Shown here: positions 9,019 through 17,447 of the stretch, in pieces
Numbering within the stretch: the stretch's first letter is position 1
Layout of the letters: each line of letters starts with the position of its first letter
NCBI RefSeq assembly: GCF_001399675.1
Contig: NZ_LJCO01000042.1
Coordinates: forward strand, 62,001 to 126,000
DNA: 64,000 nucleotides
Reading direction: 5' to 3'
From: Paenalicyclobacillus ferrooxydans
GTDB lineage: Bacteria > Bacillota > Bacilli > Alicyclobacillales > Alicyclobacillaceae
The notes under the pieces: model-generated
Database searches by the model: none
The model's input: only the letters and a program-made list of their open reading frames with translations
What the model was told of the DNA's origin: nothing
Made by a program: the position numbers and the translations under genes

Positions 9019-9834
9019 TCACAGATTGAATCCTGTTGTCGAAATCCCTTGTGTCAGTTTCCTTTGAGCAAAGATAAATGCCAGGAGCATCGGGATGATT
9101 GAACAAAAGGTCAAGGCCATCAATTCAGCATAATTGGTGGTATATTGGCCAATTGCAGTTAATGCAACACCTACCGTGACTGTCCTCATCCCATTGGAAT
9201 TCGTAGAAACCAAGGGCCAAAAGAAGTCATTGTAAACATTCATAAACGTCAACAAACCTAATGTAGCTAAGGAGGCAGTACTTAATGGCACGAAAATGGA
9301 TATCCACGTACGGAATTTACTGCTTCCATCGACTTTGGCAGCGTCAACCAGCTCATCTGGAATCCCTAGATAAAACTGATACAGCAGAAAAATCCCAAAT
9401 GCGTTTGCTGAATACGGGAGAACCAGAACCCAATACGTATTCAACAAATTTGCCGAAGAAAATTCCAGGTACATCGGGATCAGTGTTGCAATTGGAGGGA
9501 TCATCAAGGAACTGACAATGACGTAAAAAATCACGTTCCTTCCCGCAAACTTCAATTTCGCAAGCGAGTACGCTGCCAATGAATCGATGACCACAACAAT
9601 CAGCGACGCTATGATTGACACAGATATGGAATTCAAAATCCATCTCAGGAGCGGTATATTAGACGAGAAGATGGTCGCGTAATTTTTCAACGTTGGGTGT
9701 TGCGGTATGATCCCGCCAGTGAATACTAAAGTGTGCGTTTTAAATGAAGCACCTAGCAAAGATAATATAGGGAATATCATGATAATGCTGCCAATCACGA
9801 GCACGATTACGACGGGTAATTTTTTGATAGACAC
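9019..9834 (-). CDS. Carbohydrate ABC transporter permease (MalG/CUT1 type)
   Basis: This inner-membrane subunit of a CUT1 sugar importer is 271 residues with about six hydrophobic segments. The cytoplasmic EAA loop that docks the ATPase is clear (ELVDAAKVDGSSKFRTWISI). I chose the GTG at 9834 because AGGGGAT sits about eight bases upstream and the start falls just after the preceding gene's stop at 9839; the longer TTG frame to 9858 has no site. It pairs with the permease just upstream and the lipoprotein at 10838. No ATPase gene accompanies them, as is common when one MsmX/MsmK-like ATPase serves several importers. Confidence 0.9.
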   Translation of the reverse strand: MSIKKLPVVIVLVIGSIIMIFPILSLLGASFKTHTLVFTGGIIPQHPTLKNYATIFSSNIPLLRWILNSISVSIIASLIVVVIDSLAAYSLAKLKFAGRNVIFYVIVSSLMIPPIATLIPMYLEFSSANLLNTYWVLVLPYSANAFGIFLLYQFYLGIPDELVDAAKVDGSSKFRTWISIFVPLSTASLATLGLLTFMNVYNDFFWPLVSTNSNGMRTVTVGVALTAIGQYTTNYAELMALTFCSIIPMLLAFIFAQRKLTQGISTTGFNL

Positions 9835-9838
9835 TATA

Positions 9839-10771
9839 TCATCCCCTATCCCTGGCAACTCGATACTGAATAAATGAGATGATCATGATAATGATCCCCA
9901 TTAAAAAGGCCATCGCGGTCGCCGAACCCATTTTCATCTCATTGAAGGCCTGATTGTAGATAAACATCGTTAGAGGTTCCGTGGAACTCCCAGGCCCTCC
10001 ACTCGTCATCAAGTAAGATTGGGCAAAAAGATTGAATGAAGCTATTGTTCCCAAGACTGTCACTACAGATATGATGTTCCTTAGTTGCGGGATAACAATG
10101 GAGAAATATATTCTCAACGGTGAAGCACCGTCAATTCTAGAAGCCTCAAATAACGAGGTCGGAATTTGTGTCAGCCCAGCATAGAGAATTACAATATTAA
10201 ACCCCATGCTCCACCATTCCGTAGTCGCATCAATGGAAATCCACGCAAAAGGTTGCTGAGTTAGCCAGGGTAACTGGATACCAAACAAACTACTCAACAA
10301 TCCCCCTTGGGTTGCAAGGATCCACGACCAAACTGTCGTAATCGCCGTAACAGAGAGTACAGACGGGAAAAAGAATATAGCTCGGAACAGCCCCTTCCAT
10401 GGTCCACAATAAATCAAGTACGATACCACGGTTGGGATCCCGACCAAAAAAGGGACACTGATCACAGTGAAAAGAACAACATTGCGCAGGCCAATTAGAA
10501 AGTCGTGCCCGGCAAGCGTGCTGGAATTAAAAAGTTGCAGGTAATTGGACAGACCAGTAAATTGCCCAGCTCCCGTCACTGGGTTCCAGTCGTGAAGGCT
10601 AACGTACAACCCAAAAATAACGGGTATGGCAGCAAACAATATAAATGCAACAAGGTAAGGGACAGTAAAGCTGAAGGACCCCAAGTTATCTAGAACTGCG
10701 ACCTTGAATGACCTTTTACGAGTTGGAATTGGTTGATGTAGTGTAGCTAAACCAGAATTATACTCCGCCAT
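9839..10771 (-). CDS. Carbohydrate ABC transporter permease (MalF/UgpA type)
   Basis: This is the partner permease of the CUT1 importer, 310 residues with a hydrophobic start after a ~30-residue cytoplasmic tail and about six membrane segments. The EAA loop is FEASRIDGASPLRIYFSIVI. The ATG at 10771 is preceded by GGGGTGAC at five bases; an in-frame ATG at 10807 lacks a site. Gene order binding protein, MalF-type, MalG-type is the normal CUT1 layout. The substrate is probably arabino- or galacto-oligosaccharide, judged from the glycosidases downstream. Confidence 0.9.
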   Translation of the reverse strand: MAEYNSGLATLHQPIPTRKRSFKVAVLDNLGSFSFTVPYLVAFILFAAIPVIFGLYVSLHDWNPVTGAGQFTGLSNYLQLFNSSTLAGHDFLIGLRNVVLFTVISVPFLVGIPTVVSYLIYCGPWKGLFRAIFFFPSVLSVTAITTVWSWILATQGGLLSSLFGIQLPWLTQQPFAWISIDATTEWWSMGFNIVILYAGLTQIPTSLFEASRIDGASPLRIYFSIVIPQLRNIISVVTVLGTIASFNLFAQSYLMTSGGPGSSTEPLTMFIYNQAFNEMKMGSATAMAFLMGIIIMIISFIQYRVARDRG

Positions 10772-10837
10772 ATTGTCACCCCAATGCTGTGTGCAGCCGG
10801 AATGCATAATGCATGCATTCCGGCCACCGCATCTTAG

Positions 10838-12142
10838 TTATTTCACCAACTGATTAACTTCTTGTTGCATCGAGCTAGCGGCTTGAGATAATGCAGCTTG
10901 GGGGGCTAATTTTCCCAATAAGGACTCATCCATCGTTTGATAGAGATTTTGAGTCGACGTCGTTCCCCAGTTTGGAATCAGCGGGTTAAGGACTCCGTAT
11001 TTAACTGCCTCTTCTTGAACATTCATACTGTATTCATTCTTAAACTGTGGATTCTTCATTGCCGGTTCCCAGGTAGGGAAAAGTCCATCCTCTGTTGCCA
11101 AGGTCATACTGTTGTCATACATATATTTCATAAATAACGCGATACCCTGTTTTTTCTGAGCATTTAAGGAAGGGCTCTTAAATACCCACCAGTAATTCTG
11201 TCCAAGGAAATCGGCATTTTGTGAACCGACTTTTGGCAGCAACGCGATCCCAAGATTATTACCTAATGCGCTCTTAAACGCTTCTACGTTGAATGAACCA
11301 CTCATTGACATCGCGTTCTGACCTTTTACAAACAGAGTGCTGTACTCGTTGGGGGACGCACCTTCAGGAGATACATGCCATTTAAATATCGTATTGTAGA
11401 GGAAATTAAGTGCATTTAGACCAGCTGGGCTGTTGAACTCAATTTTACGAGTGGATGCATTGGCTTCCTGTCCGCCAAACTGCGAAAGTAGAGATGGAAA
11501 AGTCCAAGTATTAAATTCGGGCTGTTCAACAAAACCCCATTGTTTCTTGGACTGGTTCGTTAACTTTTCGGCATCGGAAACAAACTGTGCCTCCGTTGTC
11601 GGAGGATCGTTCGGATTCAAGCCTGCTTGTTTAAACAATGCTTTGTTGTAATAGAGTAACGTGGGAAGGGCATCGAGAGGTGCCACGTAGTGTACCCCAT
11701 TAACCGTCGTACCATTCCACATAGATGCAGGAAAATCTTTTGATGGATTAATACCGACAGATTTTAAAAGCGGCTCAATAGGTTCCTCTATCCCCTCATA
11801 GGCGTACGGTGCTGAAGGTGTCAAAGACTCCTCTAAGATATCTGGTTGTTTGTGAGCTGACAGTGCAGAGTTGACTAATTCAGTTTCATTTGCGTAAGGA
11901 ATCGCTTTAAAAACAACATCATATTTGCCTTTGTATTTTTTATTAAAGTTACTAATCACGGATTGAAAGCCCTTTCCTGCGGGACCGGAACTCCAGAAAT
12001 TAATAACGATAGCACCTGAACCGTTTGTTCCGCCCTGAGATCCCGAAGCGTTTCCATTACCAGAAGAAGTCCCGCAACCTGTTATGGCAGCTAGGGTTGC
12101 AGCAGACAAACCTAAGTAAAACGCTTTCCTCCCGATCCTCAC
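10838..12142 (-). CDS. Extracellular solute-binding lipoprotein (CUT1 family)
   Basis: This sugar-binding component of the importer is 434 residues. A lipoprotein signal peptide ends at C23 (LAAITGC), followed by a Gly/Ser/Asn-rich tether, then the family 1 binding-protein fold (VINFWSSGPAGKGFQ; NAMSMSGSFNVEAF). The GTG start at 12142 follows GGGGGAA by seven bases. It is the first gene of the leftward set, so the promoter should lie in 12143-12580. Lipid anchoring contrasts with the C-terminal membrane anchor of the second binding protein at 21461. Confidence 0.92.
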   Translation of the reverse strand: MRIGRKAFYLGLSAATLAAITGCGTSSGNGNASGSQGGTNGSGAIVINFWSSGPAGKGFQSVISNFNKKYKGKYDVVFKAIPYANETELVNSALSAHKQPDILEESLTPSAPYAYEGIEEPIEPLLKSVGINPSKDFPASMWNGTTVNGVHYVAPLDALPTLLYYNKALFKQAGLNPNDPPTTEAQFVSDAEKLTNQSKKQWGFVEQPEFNTWTFPSLLSQFGGQEANASTRKIEFNSPAGLNALNFLYNTIFKWHVSPEGASPNEYSTLFVKGQNAMSMSGSFNVEAFKSALGNNLGIALLPKVGSQNADFLGQNYWWVFKSPSLNAQKKQGIALFMKYMYDNSMTLATEDGLFPTWEPAMKNPQFKNEYSMNVQEEAVKYGVLNPLIPNWGTTSTQNLYQTMDESLLGKLAPQAALSQAASSMQQEVNQLVK

Positions 12143-12583
12143 ATTTCATTCCCCCAATATATATTGTTATAAATCAAATATTGTTGTTGAAATGATGATA
12201 ATACACACAGTTCACATTTTCAATAGGATTCAGTTAATTTAATTTAATTTAAGAAAGGAACTTCCTTTAGATCAGTGCCTTTTATCGTTTGAGCGCCTTA
12301 GTTCGGCGCATTCACGGTATGTTTGTTTAGGAATCAGCCCCTGACGTATGGCCTGCGCATAAGACTACTCCATCCCGTGCATGGCAGTAGCAGTATATTT
12401 TAACATGCGTTATATTGTTTAAAAACAATTTATATTAATCATTTACTGCGTTGACCACAACAATAGATGTACCGCTTGGGTAGTCACCGGGGGGATGACA
12501 GATTGGGAGCATTACAACTCACATTTAAATCATTTTAGACGGGACTTACCTCGTATCAAAACTCAAATGGTCAAGATATATCT
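12143..12583. other. AT-rich region upstream of the first sugar operon
   Basis: This 440-base stretch has no credible gene. It should hold the promoter of the leftward importer operon. It contains a run of ATTTA words (12236-12252) and the inverted repeat annotated at 12414. Confidence 0.5.
12414..12429. promoter_or_regulatory. Inverted repeat, possible operator
   Basis: ATTGTTT and AAACAAT are perfect 7-base arms with two bases between them, about 270 bases upstream of the lipoprotein gene. Winged-helix regulators often bind such AT-rich dyads, but which protein binds is not shown by the sequence. Confidence 0.35.
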
Positions 12584-12961
12584 TCAATTCAGAGCCCATG
12601 GTTGCTTGCTTAACAGAACCGTCTTCCCACTGCGCGCAGCGTCCTGCTTTTGAATCCTATCCGCTGCTCGAGATCCGGTATCCGTAAGGTGACTCACGTC
12701 AAAATTGTTGATCTTTCCTCGCTCTTTGCGGATGAGTATTCGAGGTGAGTGCACCCACGAGAAATATTGCTCGTATGTGAAATCATAGATTGCGAGTTTT
12801 TCACCAGAATGTAGTGCTGTAGCAACCTGTTTTGATTTTTGTATTGTTAATACGACTGGTGAATCGTTCCCTATCAGGACCTCGAGCGATTGGGGCCTCG
12901 TGCACTTTTGTCCCGTCATAATTAACGATGAATTACCCGAAAGTATTAGGCCAACCCTCAA
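12584..12961 (-). pseudogene. Remnant of a Gfo/Idh/MocA-type oxidoreductase
   Basis: The leftward frame contains a stretch clearly related to the middle of the oxidoreductase at 16061-17146. Here it reads AIYDFTYEQYFSWVHSPR and ILIRKERGKINNFDV; there it reads VFDFTDDQYFSWIRSPR and LIRGQKGEINNFEV. The Rossmann domain and C-terminus are missing, and the ends read into unrelated sequence. It is therefore a decayed partial paralogue, not a working gene. It lies in the same orientation as the full copy, with the partition genes and the flavin oxidase between them. Confidence 0.7.
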
Positions 12962-12978
12962 TTTCTGTACACCTGTAT

Positions 12979-13290
12979 TTACAGAATATGCTTCCGCAAC
13001 AGCTCCTCAATGACCTCTACCATTGTCGTTCCCCGAGATGCTGCATATATCTTCAACTTAGTATGTAAGTCTGGGTCCATGTCGAATGTGGCCTTTTTTT
13101 TCTTTTGTGGTGTTTGTTCTACAGGGTCCTGTAAACCTGTATTTATATGTGATTTGGTTTCTGTGTTTACAGTTTCCTGCATTCCTGTATCCGGAGGAAC
13201 TCTTACAATTTCCGCGTGAGCGTCGTGATTCACCACTGTCTGGGCACTGCGCTGTCCGATTAAGTTACCGAGTTGCGCTTTCTTTGACAC
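12979..13290 (-). CDS. Ribbon-helix-helix DNA-binding partner of ParA
   Basis: This 103-residue protein has a C-terminal ribbon-helix-helix (about 67-101: KATFDMDPDLHTKLKIYAAS then VEVIEELLRKHIL) behind a basic PQKKKK stretch. The N-terminal ~60 residues are polar and probably unstructured. This is the plan of small centromere-binding proteins (ParG/omega class) that work with ParA. The GTG start at 13290 overlaps the end of parA by 26 bases, after AAGGAG. Five of the 8-bp repeats fall inside its own gene (residues ~34-57), so coding and centromere functions overlap. Role as partition partner is inferred from fold, context and repeats. Confidence 0.75.
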   Translation of the reverse strand: MSKKAQLGNLIGQRSAQTVVNHDAHAEIVRVPPDTGMQETVNTETKSHINTGLQDPVEQTPQKKKKATFDMDPDLHTKLKIYAASRGTTMVEVIEELLRKHIL

Positions 13291-14044
13291 GCTCCTTCAA
13301 CTCCTTCACGAAATCCTGATACGGTCTGAGCGCACTGTTGTCCGCCCTCGTTTTACTCTGCAGCCCTTGAATCGAAAATTCCTTGATTCGAGCCCGACGA
13401 CGAATCACCGATTTGAATACAACATCTTCGTAATCTTTGATCGCCTGCTCAATAATTGCTGAGTCCAACGTGGTTCTCGAGTCCATCATGGTCGCCAGAA
13501 TACCGCTCAGCCTGAGGTTTGGATTCGTGCGCTCTTGGATGTGCTGCAGAAGTTCAATGTAACGATCGAGTGCGTCGAAACAGAACGGTTCTGTCTGCAA
13601 CATGACCACTGCATAGTCGGAAGCTGTGAGTCCATTGATGGTTTGCTCACCCAAATTCGGCGGCAGGTCAATCAGGATATAGTCATAGTCATCCTTTACC
13701 ACCCTCAGGGTGTCACACAAGATCACGTTTGGATCACCCTTCTGCTGCGTGTAGGTGTACCTGGCAAATGTGGCGAGCAAGTCTTCGGCAGGCAACACGT
13801 CGAGGTTGTCGGCTACCGTCTGTATGTACGGTGTCGGGTTCCGCTCCATCATCGCCTGGAGCACTGTATGTCCCTCAAAGTCGTAAATGTTACGTTGGGT
13901 CAAAAATGCGGTCAGGTTACCCTGAGAGTCAAAGTCGACCGCAAGTACCTTTGATTTTCGAGCCAGCAAATACGCGCATATTGCAGTCGTCGTGGTCTTG
14001 CCAACTCCGCCCTTCTGAATTCCGAAACTAATGGTGATACCCAC
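13265..14044 (-). CDS. parA: ParA/Soj-type partition ATPase
   Basis: This Walker-type ATPase is used for plasmid or chromosome segregation, 259 residues from the GTG at 14044. The deviant Walker A KGGVGKTTT is at 11-19, DFDSQGN is the A-prime motif, and LIDLPPNLG the Walker B. The start was chosen because AGGAGG lies eight bases upstream of the GTG. The track frame starting at ATG 14092 would translate through part of the repeat array instead. There is no N-terminal HTH, as in type Ib plasmid ParA. It is followed by the ribbon-helix-helix gene and flanked by 8-bp repeats, so this is a plasmid-style partition cassette in a metabolic region. Confidence 0.85.
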   Translation of the reverse strand: MGITISFGIQKGGVGKTTTTAICAYLLARKSKVLAVDFDSQGNLTAFLTQRNIYDFEGHTVLQAMMERNPTPYIQTVADNLDVLPAEDLLATFARYTYTQQKGDPNVILCDTLRVVKDDYDYILIDLPPNLGEQTINGLTASDYAVVMLQTEPFCFDALDRYIELLQHIQERTNPNLRLSGILATMMDSRTTLDSAIIEQAIKDYEDVVFKSVIRRRARIKEFSIQGLQSKTRADNSALRPYQDFVKELKERVKESATR

Positions 14045-14459
14045 TTCAGTATCCTCCTGCTGGATTCTGTGTTCCTGTATTTCTGTACCCATGACTTCGA
14101 CAACGCAGCCATTTGTCCTTCCACATCAGTCAATGCAACTTTCAGGTATTGATGTATTGAGCATTGATGCATTCCTGTATACCTGTATTTCCGTAGTCCT
14201 GTATCGTTACATCCTTACATTTATTCGTATGATGAGCGAACGCAATCCTAACTTCATCCCGCCCAGCATTATTCCTGTATATCTGTGTTCCTGTACCAGC
14301 GCCTCAATTGAATCCTGCTTTCCGTGACCCAGCGTGAGTGTCAGGTTGTAGGCCCCACTTACAACTATTTTTGCCCTTCTGCGTTCCTGTATCTCCGCAT
14401 TGGTGTATACCTGTATTCCTGTGTTCCTGTATTGCTATCAACACTTCTGGTTGTAAAAA

Positions 14460-14476
14460 TTTTCGAGTGTCGAAAA
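14460..14476. promoter_or_regulatory. 17-bp palindrome upstream of the flavin oxidase
   Basis: TTTTCGA and TCGAAAA are perfect arms with three bases between, about 95 bases before the GTG of the oxidase gene and just right of the last 8-bp repeats. It could be an operator for the rightward promoter; no regulator can be assigned. Confidence 0.35.
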
Positions 14477-14571
14477 ACAGATAGGTATTCTACCAACTCA
14501 CTACAAGTTTCCACGAGAATAAAGTGTACACTGGTCTTATTCAACCCAATCGTCGAAGGAGTGCATCATCT

Positions 14572-15858
14572 GTGGAAAACAATCGCAACTGGGCAGGCAA
14601 CCTCACGTACAGCGCCTCCGAACTCTACGTTCCAGAGAGTGTCGAGGACGTACAAGACCTAGTCGCTCGCAGCAGGCGAATCAAGGTACTCGGTACGCGG
14701 CACTCGTTTAACCGGATCGCCGATAGTACCGAAAGCTTCCTCTCTCTTGAGAAACTGAACCGTGTGGTCAACCTCGACTCTACAAACAATACGGTAACGG
14801 TAGAGGGTGGCATCCGGTACGGAGACCTGTGCCGATATCTCGGTGCGAACGGCTATGCGCTGCACAATTTGGCCTCGCTTCCGCACATTACAGTGGTAGG
14901 CGCCTGCGCGACCGCGACACATGGCTCTGGGGACAGGAACCAAAACCTCGCAGCAGCCGTTCATTCGATGGAAATCGTCAAAGGCGATGGGGAGAAGGTT
15001 TCATTCTCCCGCGCTCCCAGCGACCGCGCTACCGAGGATATGGATATTGCAGGGGCAGCTGTTGGACTCGGTGGATTCGGCGTTGTTACGAGACTCACAC
15101 TGGACGTAATTCCAAGCTTTCAAATGAGTCAGTCCGTCTATGAGAGCTTGCCTCTCGCGGCTCTTGAGGACAACTTGGAGGACATTTTCTCCAGCGCCTA
15201 TAGTGTCAGTCTCTTCACGGATTGGAGGGAAGGAGTATTCAATCAAGTCTGGCTGAAACGCAAACTCTCCGATCATGATTCAGCTGAGATGGAACCCGCG
15301 TTTTTCGGCGCAATACGGGCCACAACACAACGGCATCCTGTACCAGGCATGGCGTCGGAGAACTGTACGGAACAGTTGGGCATCCCAGGCCCTTGGTACG
15401 AGAGAATGCCCCATTTCCGTATGGACTTCACGCCAAGCGCAGGAGACGAATTACAAAGCGAGTATTTCGTCCCACGCGAAGATGCCTATCAGGCATTGTG
15501 TGCAATCCATCGGATTCGTCAGCACATATCGCCGCTTCTTTATGTTTCAGAGATCCGCACAATTGCAGCCGATGATCTGTGGATGAGTCCCTGTTACAAG
15601 CAGGATTCCGTTGCCATCCACTTTACGTGGCACCCAGACTGGGAGGCTGTGAGACATGTATTGCCCCTTATTGAAGAACAGCTTGCCCCATACCATGCCC
15701 GTCCGCATTGGGGGAAGCTGTTTACCATGTCGCCCGCACATGTACAATCTCTGTACGACAAACTGCCAGACTTTCAACATCTGCTTCTTCAGTGCGACCC
15801 GGAAGGGAAGTTTCGGAACGAGTTTCTCAATGAGTATGTGATGATCCCTTATCGGTGA
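14572..15858 (+). CDS. FAD-linked alditol oxidase-like enzyme
   Basis: This VAO-family flavoprotein oxidises polyols or sugar lactones with oxygen. It has 428 residues, the length of alditol oxidases (about 420). The N-terminal FAD domain has GTRHSFNRIAD (about 38-48), whose histidine is the covalent flavin site in alditol oxidases, and VGACATATHGSGDRN. The C-terminal half matches the ALO-type substrate domain (HFRMDFTPS; ARPHWGKLF). I chose the GTG at 14572 because AAGGAG lies ten bases before it; the track frame from 14524 starts upstream of that site. No signal peptide is visible. Xylitol, sorbitol or arabinitol are plausible substrates given the setting, but that is inference. Confidence 0.85.
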   Translation: MENNRNWAGNLTYSASELYVPESVEDVQDLVARSRRIKVLGTRHSFNRIADSTESFLSLEKLNRVVNLDSTNNTVTVEGGIRYGDLCRYLGANGYALHNLASLPHITVVGACATATHGSGDRNQNLAAAVHSMEIVKGDGEKVSFSRAPSDRATEDMDIAGAAVGLGGFGVVTRLTLDVIPSFQMSQSVYESLPLAALEDNLEDIFSSAYSVSLFTDWREGVFNQVWLKRKLSDHDSAEMEPAFFGAIRATTQRHPVPGMASENCTEQLGIPGPWYERMPHFRMDFTPSAGDELQSEYFVPREDAYQALCAIHRIRQHISPLLYVSEIRTIAADDLWMSPCYKQDSVAIHFTWHPDWEAVRHVLPLIEEQLAPYHARPHWGKLFTMSPAHVQSLYDKLPDFQHLLLQCDPEGKFRNEFLNEYVMIPYR

Positions 15859-15932
15859 AGTCAATCGCCAAAGTTCATCTTCTCCCTAAGAGGACACCAG
15901 GCAGATAATCCTTGTCTCTTCGAATATGCAGC

Positions 15933-15984
15933 CTTAAGCCCCATAATTCAGTTGGAACATATCGTTCACCCTGTGGGGCTTAAG
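15933..15984. repeat. 11-bp perfect inverted repeat with a 30-base loop
   Basis: CTTAAGCCCCA at 15933-15943 pairs perfectly with TGGGGCTTAAG at 15974-15984. There is no T-run, so it is a poor intrinsic terminator. It lies between two convergent genes and may be a relic of a small mobile element or a long-loop terminator. Confidence 0.4.
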
Positions 15985-16060
15985 AGCCATGCCAACAAAG
16001 GTGAATCAGGGGGAGGTCAATATCTCGAAGTCACACGGCTTGTCCGATTGTGAAACCACG

Positions 16061-17146
16061 CTACACATGATCACTGCGGGATGGCGACCATGATTGTCTT
16101 GAAGTCCTCACTAACTCTCGAGATTTCACGGCCTGGTGAATCATAAGTGCTATATAATTGTCTTGCGATGCTTCTGCGACACTATAGAAGCTCGGCCCCC
16201 CCTGCACGTAGTCATGCATTTTCTCCAAACAGGTTGCAATGGCAACTTCATCGTCCGTCAGCCTACCGGGAACAAACTGGTTAGTATACACGGCCTCACG
16301 ACCGAAGAAGATGCTTTTAAGATATAAGCCTTCCAAATTACCGTCATGTCCTGCATAGGTTCGTTTCAAGTCCACTTCAACAGGACTTGCGTAGTCCTTT
16401 AGATATCTCACTTCAAAGTTATTAATTTCCCCTTTTTGCCCACGAATCAACATTCTAGGTGATCGAATCCACGAGAAATATTGGTCATCGGTAAAGTCAA
16501 ACACACCGCACTTGTCACCAAATCGAAGGACTGCAATGAGCTGCTGTGAAGGCCGTACTTCTTCACGTGTAGGGGGGCCATCAAACCCTGGTCCTTCAAC
16601 GATTGGAGACTTGAATTCCGTCGCCCAAATTTCCGCATCTTCAAAACCGACGCTAAGCATATGTCTAATCAAACTTACTCCGTGGTAGTCATGTGCTATT
16701 GAAATCTGTGCCTGGGTTACATCTCCCAAGATCCCAGATGCAACAATGGACAGCCTCGCAGCATGATTAGGTTGGAATATGTACTGTTCAGCAATTTGAA
16801 CCTTACTTTTTGATCCGAGTGCGTCGTTCAGTTCTAACATTTCGTCGACACCGTGAGCTGGAGGGGTTTCGCAAAGGACAGGAATTCCTTTTCGAGCACA
16901 ATCAATGACAATCTTTGGAGCTTGTGTACGTGGGACACACACAATGACGAATGATGGATCGCTGTGCTTTAAAGCTTCATCTAAGTCAGAGTATGTGGGT
17001 ACGCCAAAGCGTTCCTTAATCACCTTGGCTCTTTCTTGATTACGTGCAACGAGTCCCTGGATAGTAAACCGATCTGGGAGCTGCTGGGCTATCCTTATGA
17101 AAAACTCAGCCCTCCAACCTGCTCCCACCAAAACAAATGGTATCAT
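16061..17146 (-). CDS. Gfo/Idh/MocA family oxidoreductase
   Basis: This is an NAD(P)-dependent sugar or cyclitol dehydrogenase-like protein of 361 residues. The Rossmann motif VLVGAGWRAEF is at 5-15. At 92-96 the usual CEKP motif, whose lysine helps catalysis, reads CETPP, so the key lysine is replaced by threonine; the reaction may differ or be lost. The ATG at 17146 follows GGAGGT at nine bases; the longer frame to 17326 lacks support. It follows the GH42 gene by about 300 bases in the same direction and probably belongs to the AraR-controlled set. A decayed paralogue lies at 12584. Confidence 0.85.
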   Translation of the reverse strand: MIPFVLVGAGWRAEFFIRIAQQLPDRFTIQGLVARNQERAKVIKERFGVPTYSDLDEALKHSDPSFVIVCVPRTQAPKIVIDCARKGIPVLCETPPAHGVDEMLELNDALGSKSKVQIAEQYIFQPNHAARLSIVASGILGDVTQAQISIAHDYHGVSLIRHMLSVGFEDAEIWATEFKSPIVEGPGFDGPPTREEVRPSQQLIAVLRFGDKCGVFDFTDDQYFSWIRSPRMLIRGQKGEINNFEVRYLKDYASPVEVDLKRTYAGHDGNLEGLYLKSIFFGREAVYTNQFVPGRLTDDEVAIATCLEKMHDYVQGGPSFYSVAEASQDNYIALMIHQAVKSRELVRTSRQSWSPSRSDHV

Positions 17147-17447
17147 CGTTCGTCGACCTCCGTTAGTAGACGTGAACAGCTCATTGTGTTGTAACAGTGA
17201 AGACCTATAAGGTTTCAGATAGAACAATGTAGGACCACGTTGTAGTGCTATGGTTGCATAGGGAGTAGGCCAGTACCAGACAACAGTGGGTCTGGAGCCA
17301 AACCTACTCCCCGCAAATAGTGTCACTCAATATAGGTCTGGACTGGTGTCATGGGGTGAGTTCCATACGAGCGAATTCCCCATCCCTCCATAAACAAACG
17401 AGAACTGCCCGTCTTGAAGCCTACCTTAACGAACACCACTGGAATAC

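Larger units (their letters stand above)
12963..14432. repeat. 8-bp-phased direct repeats, candidate plasmid centromere
   Basis: The pentamer CCTGT (variants TCTGT, TCCGT, CCTGC) recurs at exact 8-base steps on the + strand in six clusters. These start at 12964/12972; at 13128, 13136, 13160, 13176, 13184; at 14066/14074/14082; at 14174/14182/14190/14198; at 14274/14282/14290; and at 14378 through 14426 (seven in a row). About 24 sites are in phase within clusters. They surround parA and run through the coding region of the ribbon-helix-helix gene. Tandem short operators at fixed step are what ribbon-helix-helix centromere-binding proteins recognise. Confidence 0.8.

Noticed and set aside
14460-14476. 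LexA/SOS box
   Set aside because: The dyad TTTTCGA/TCGAAAA does not match the Gram-positive LexA box pattern.
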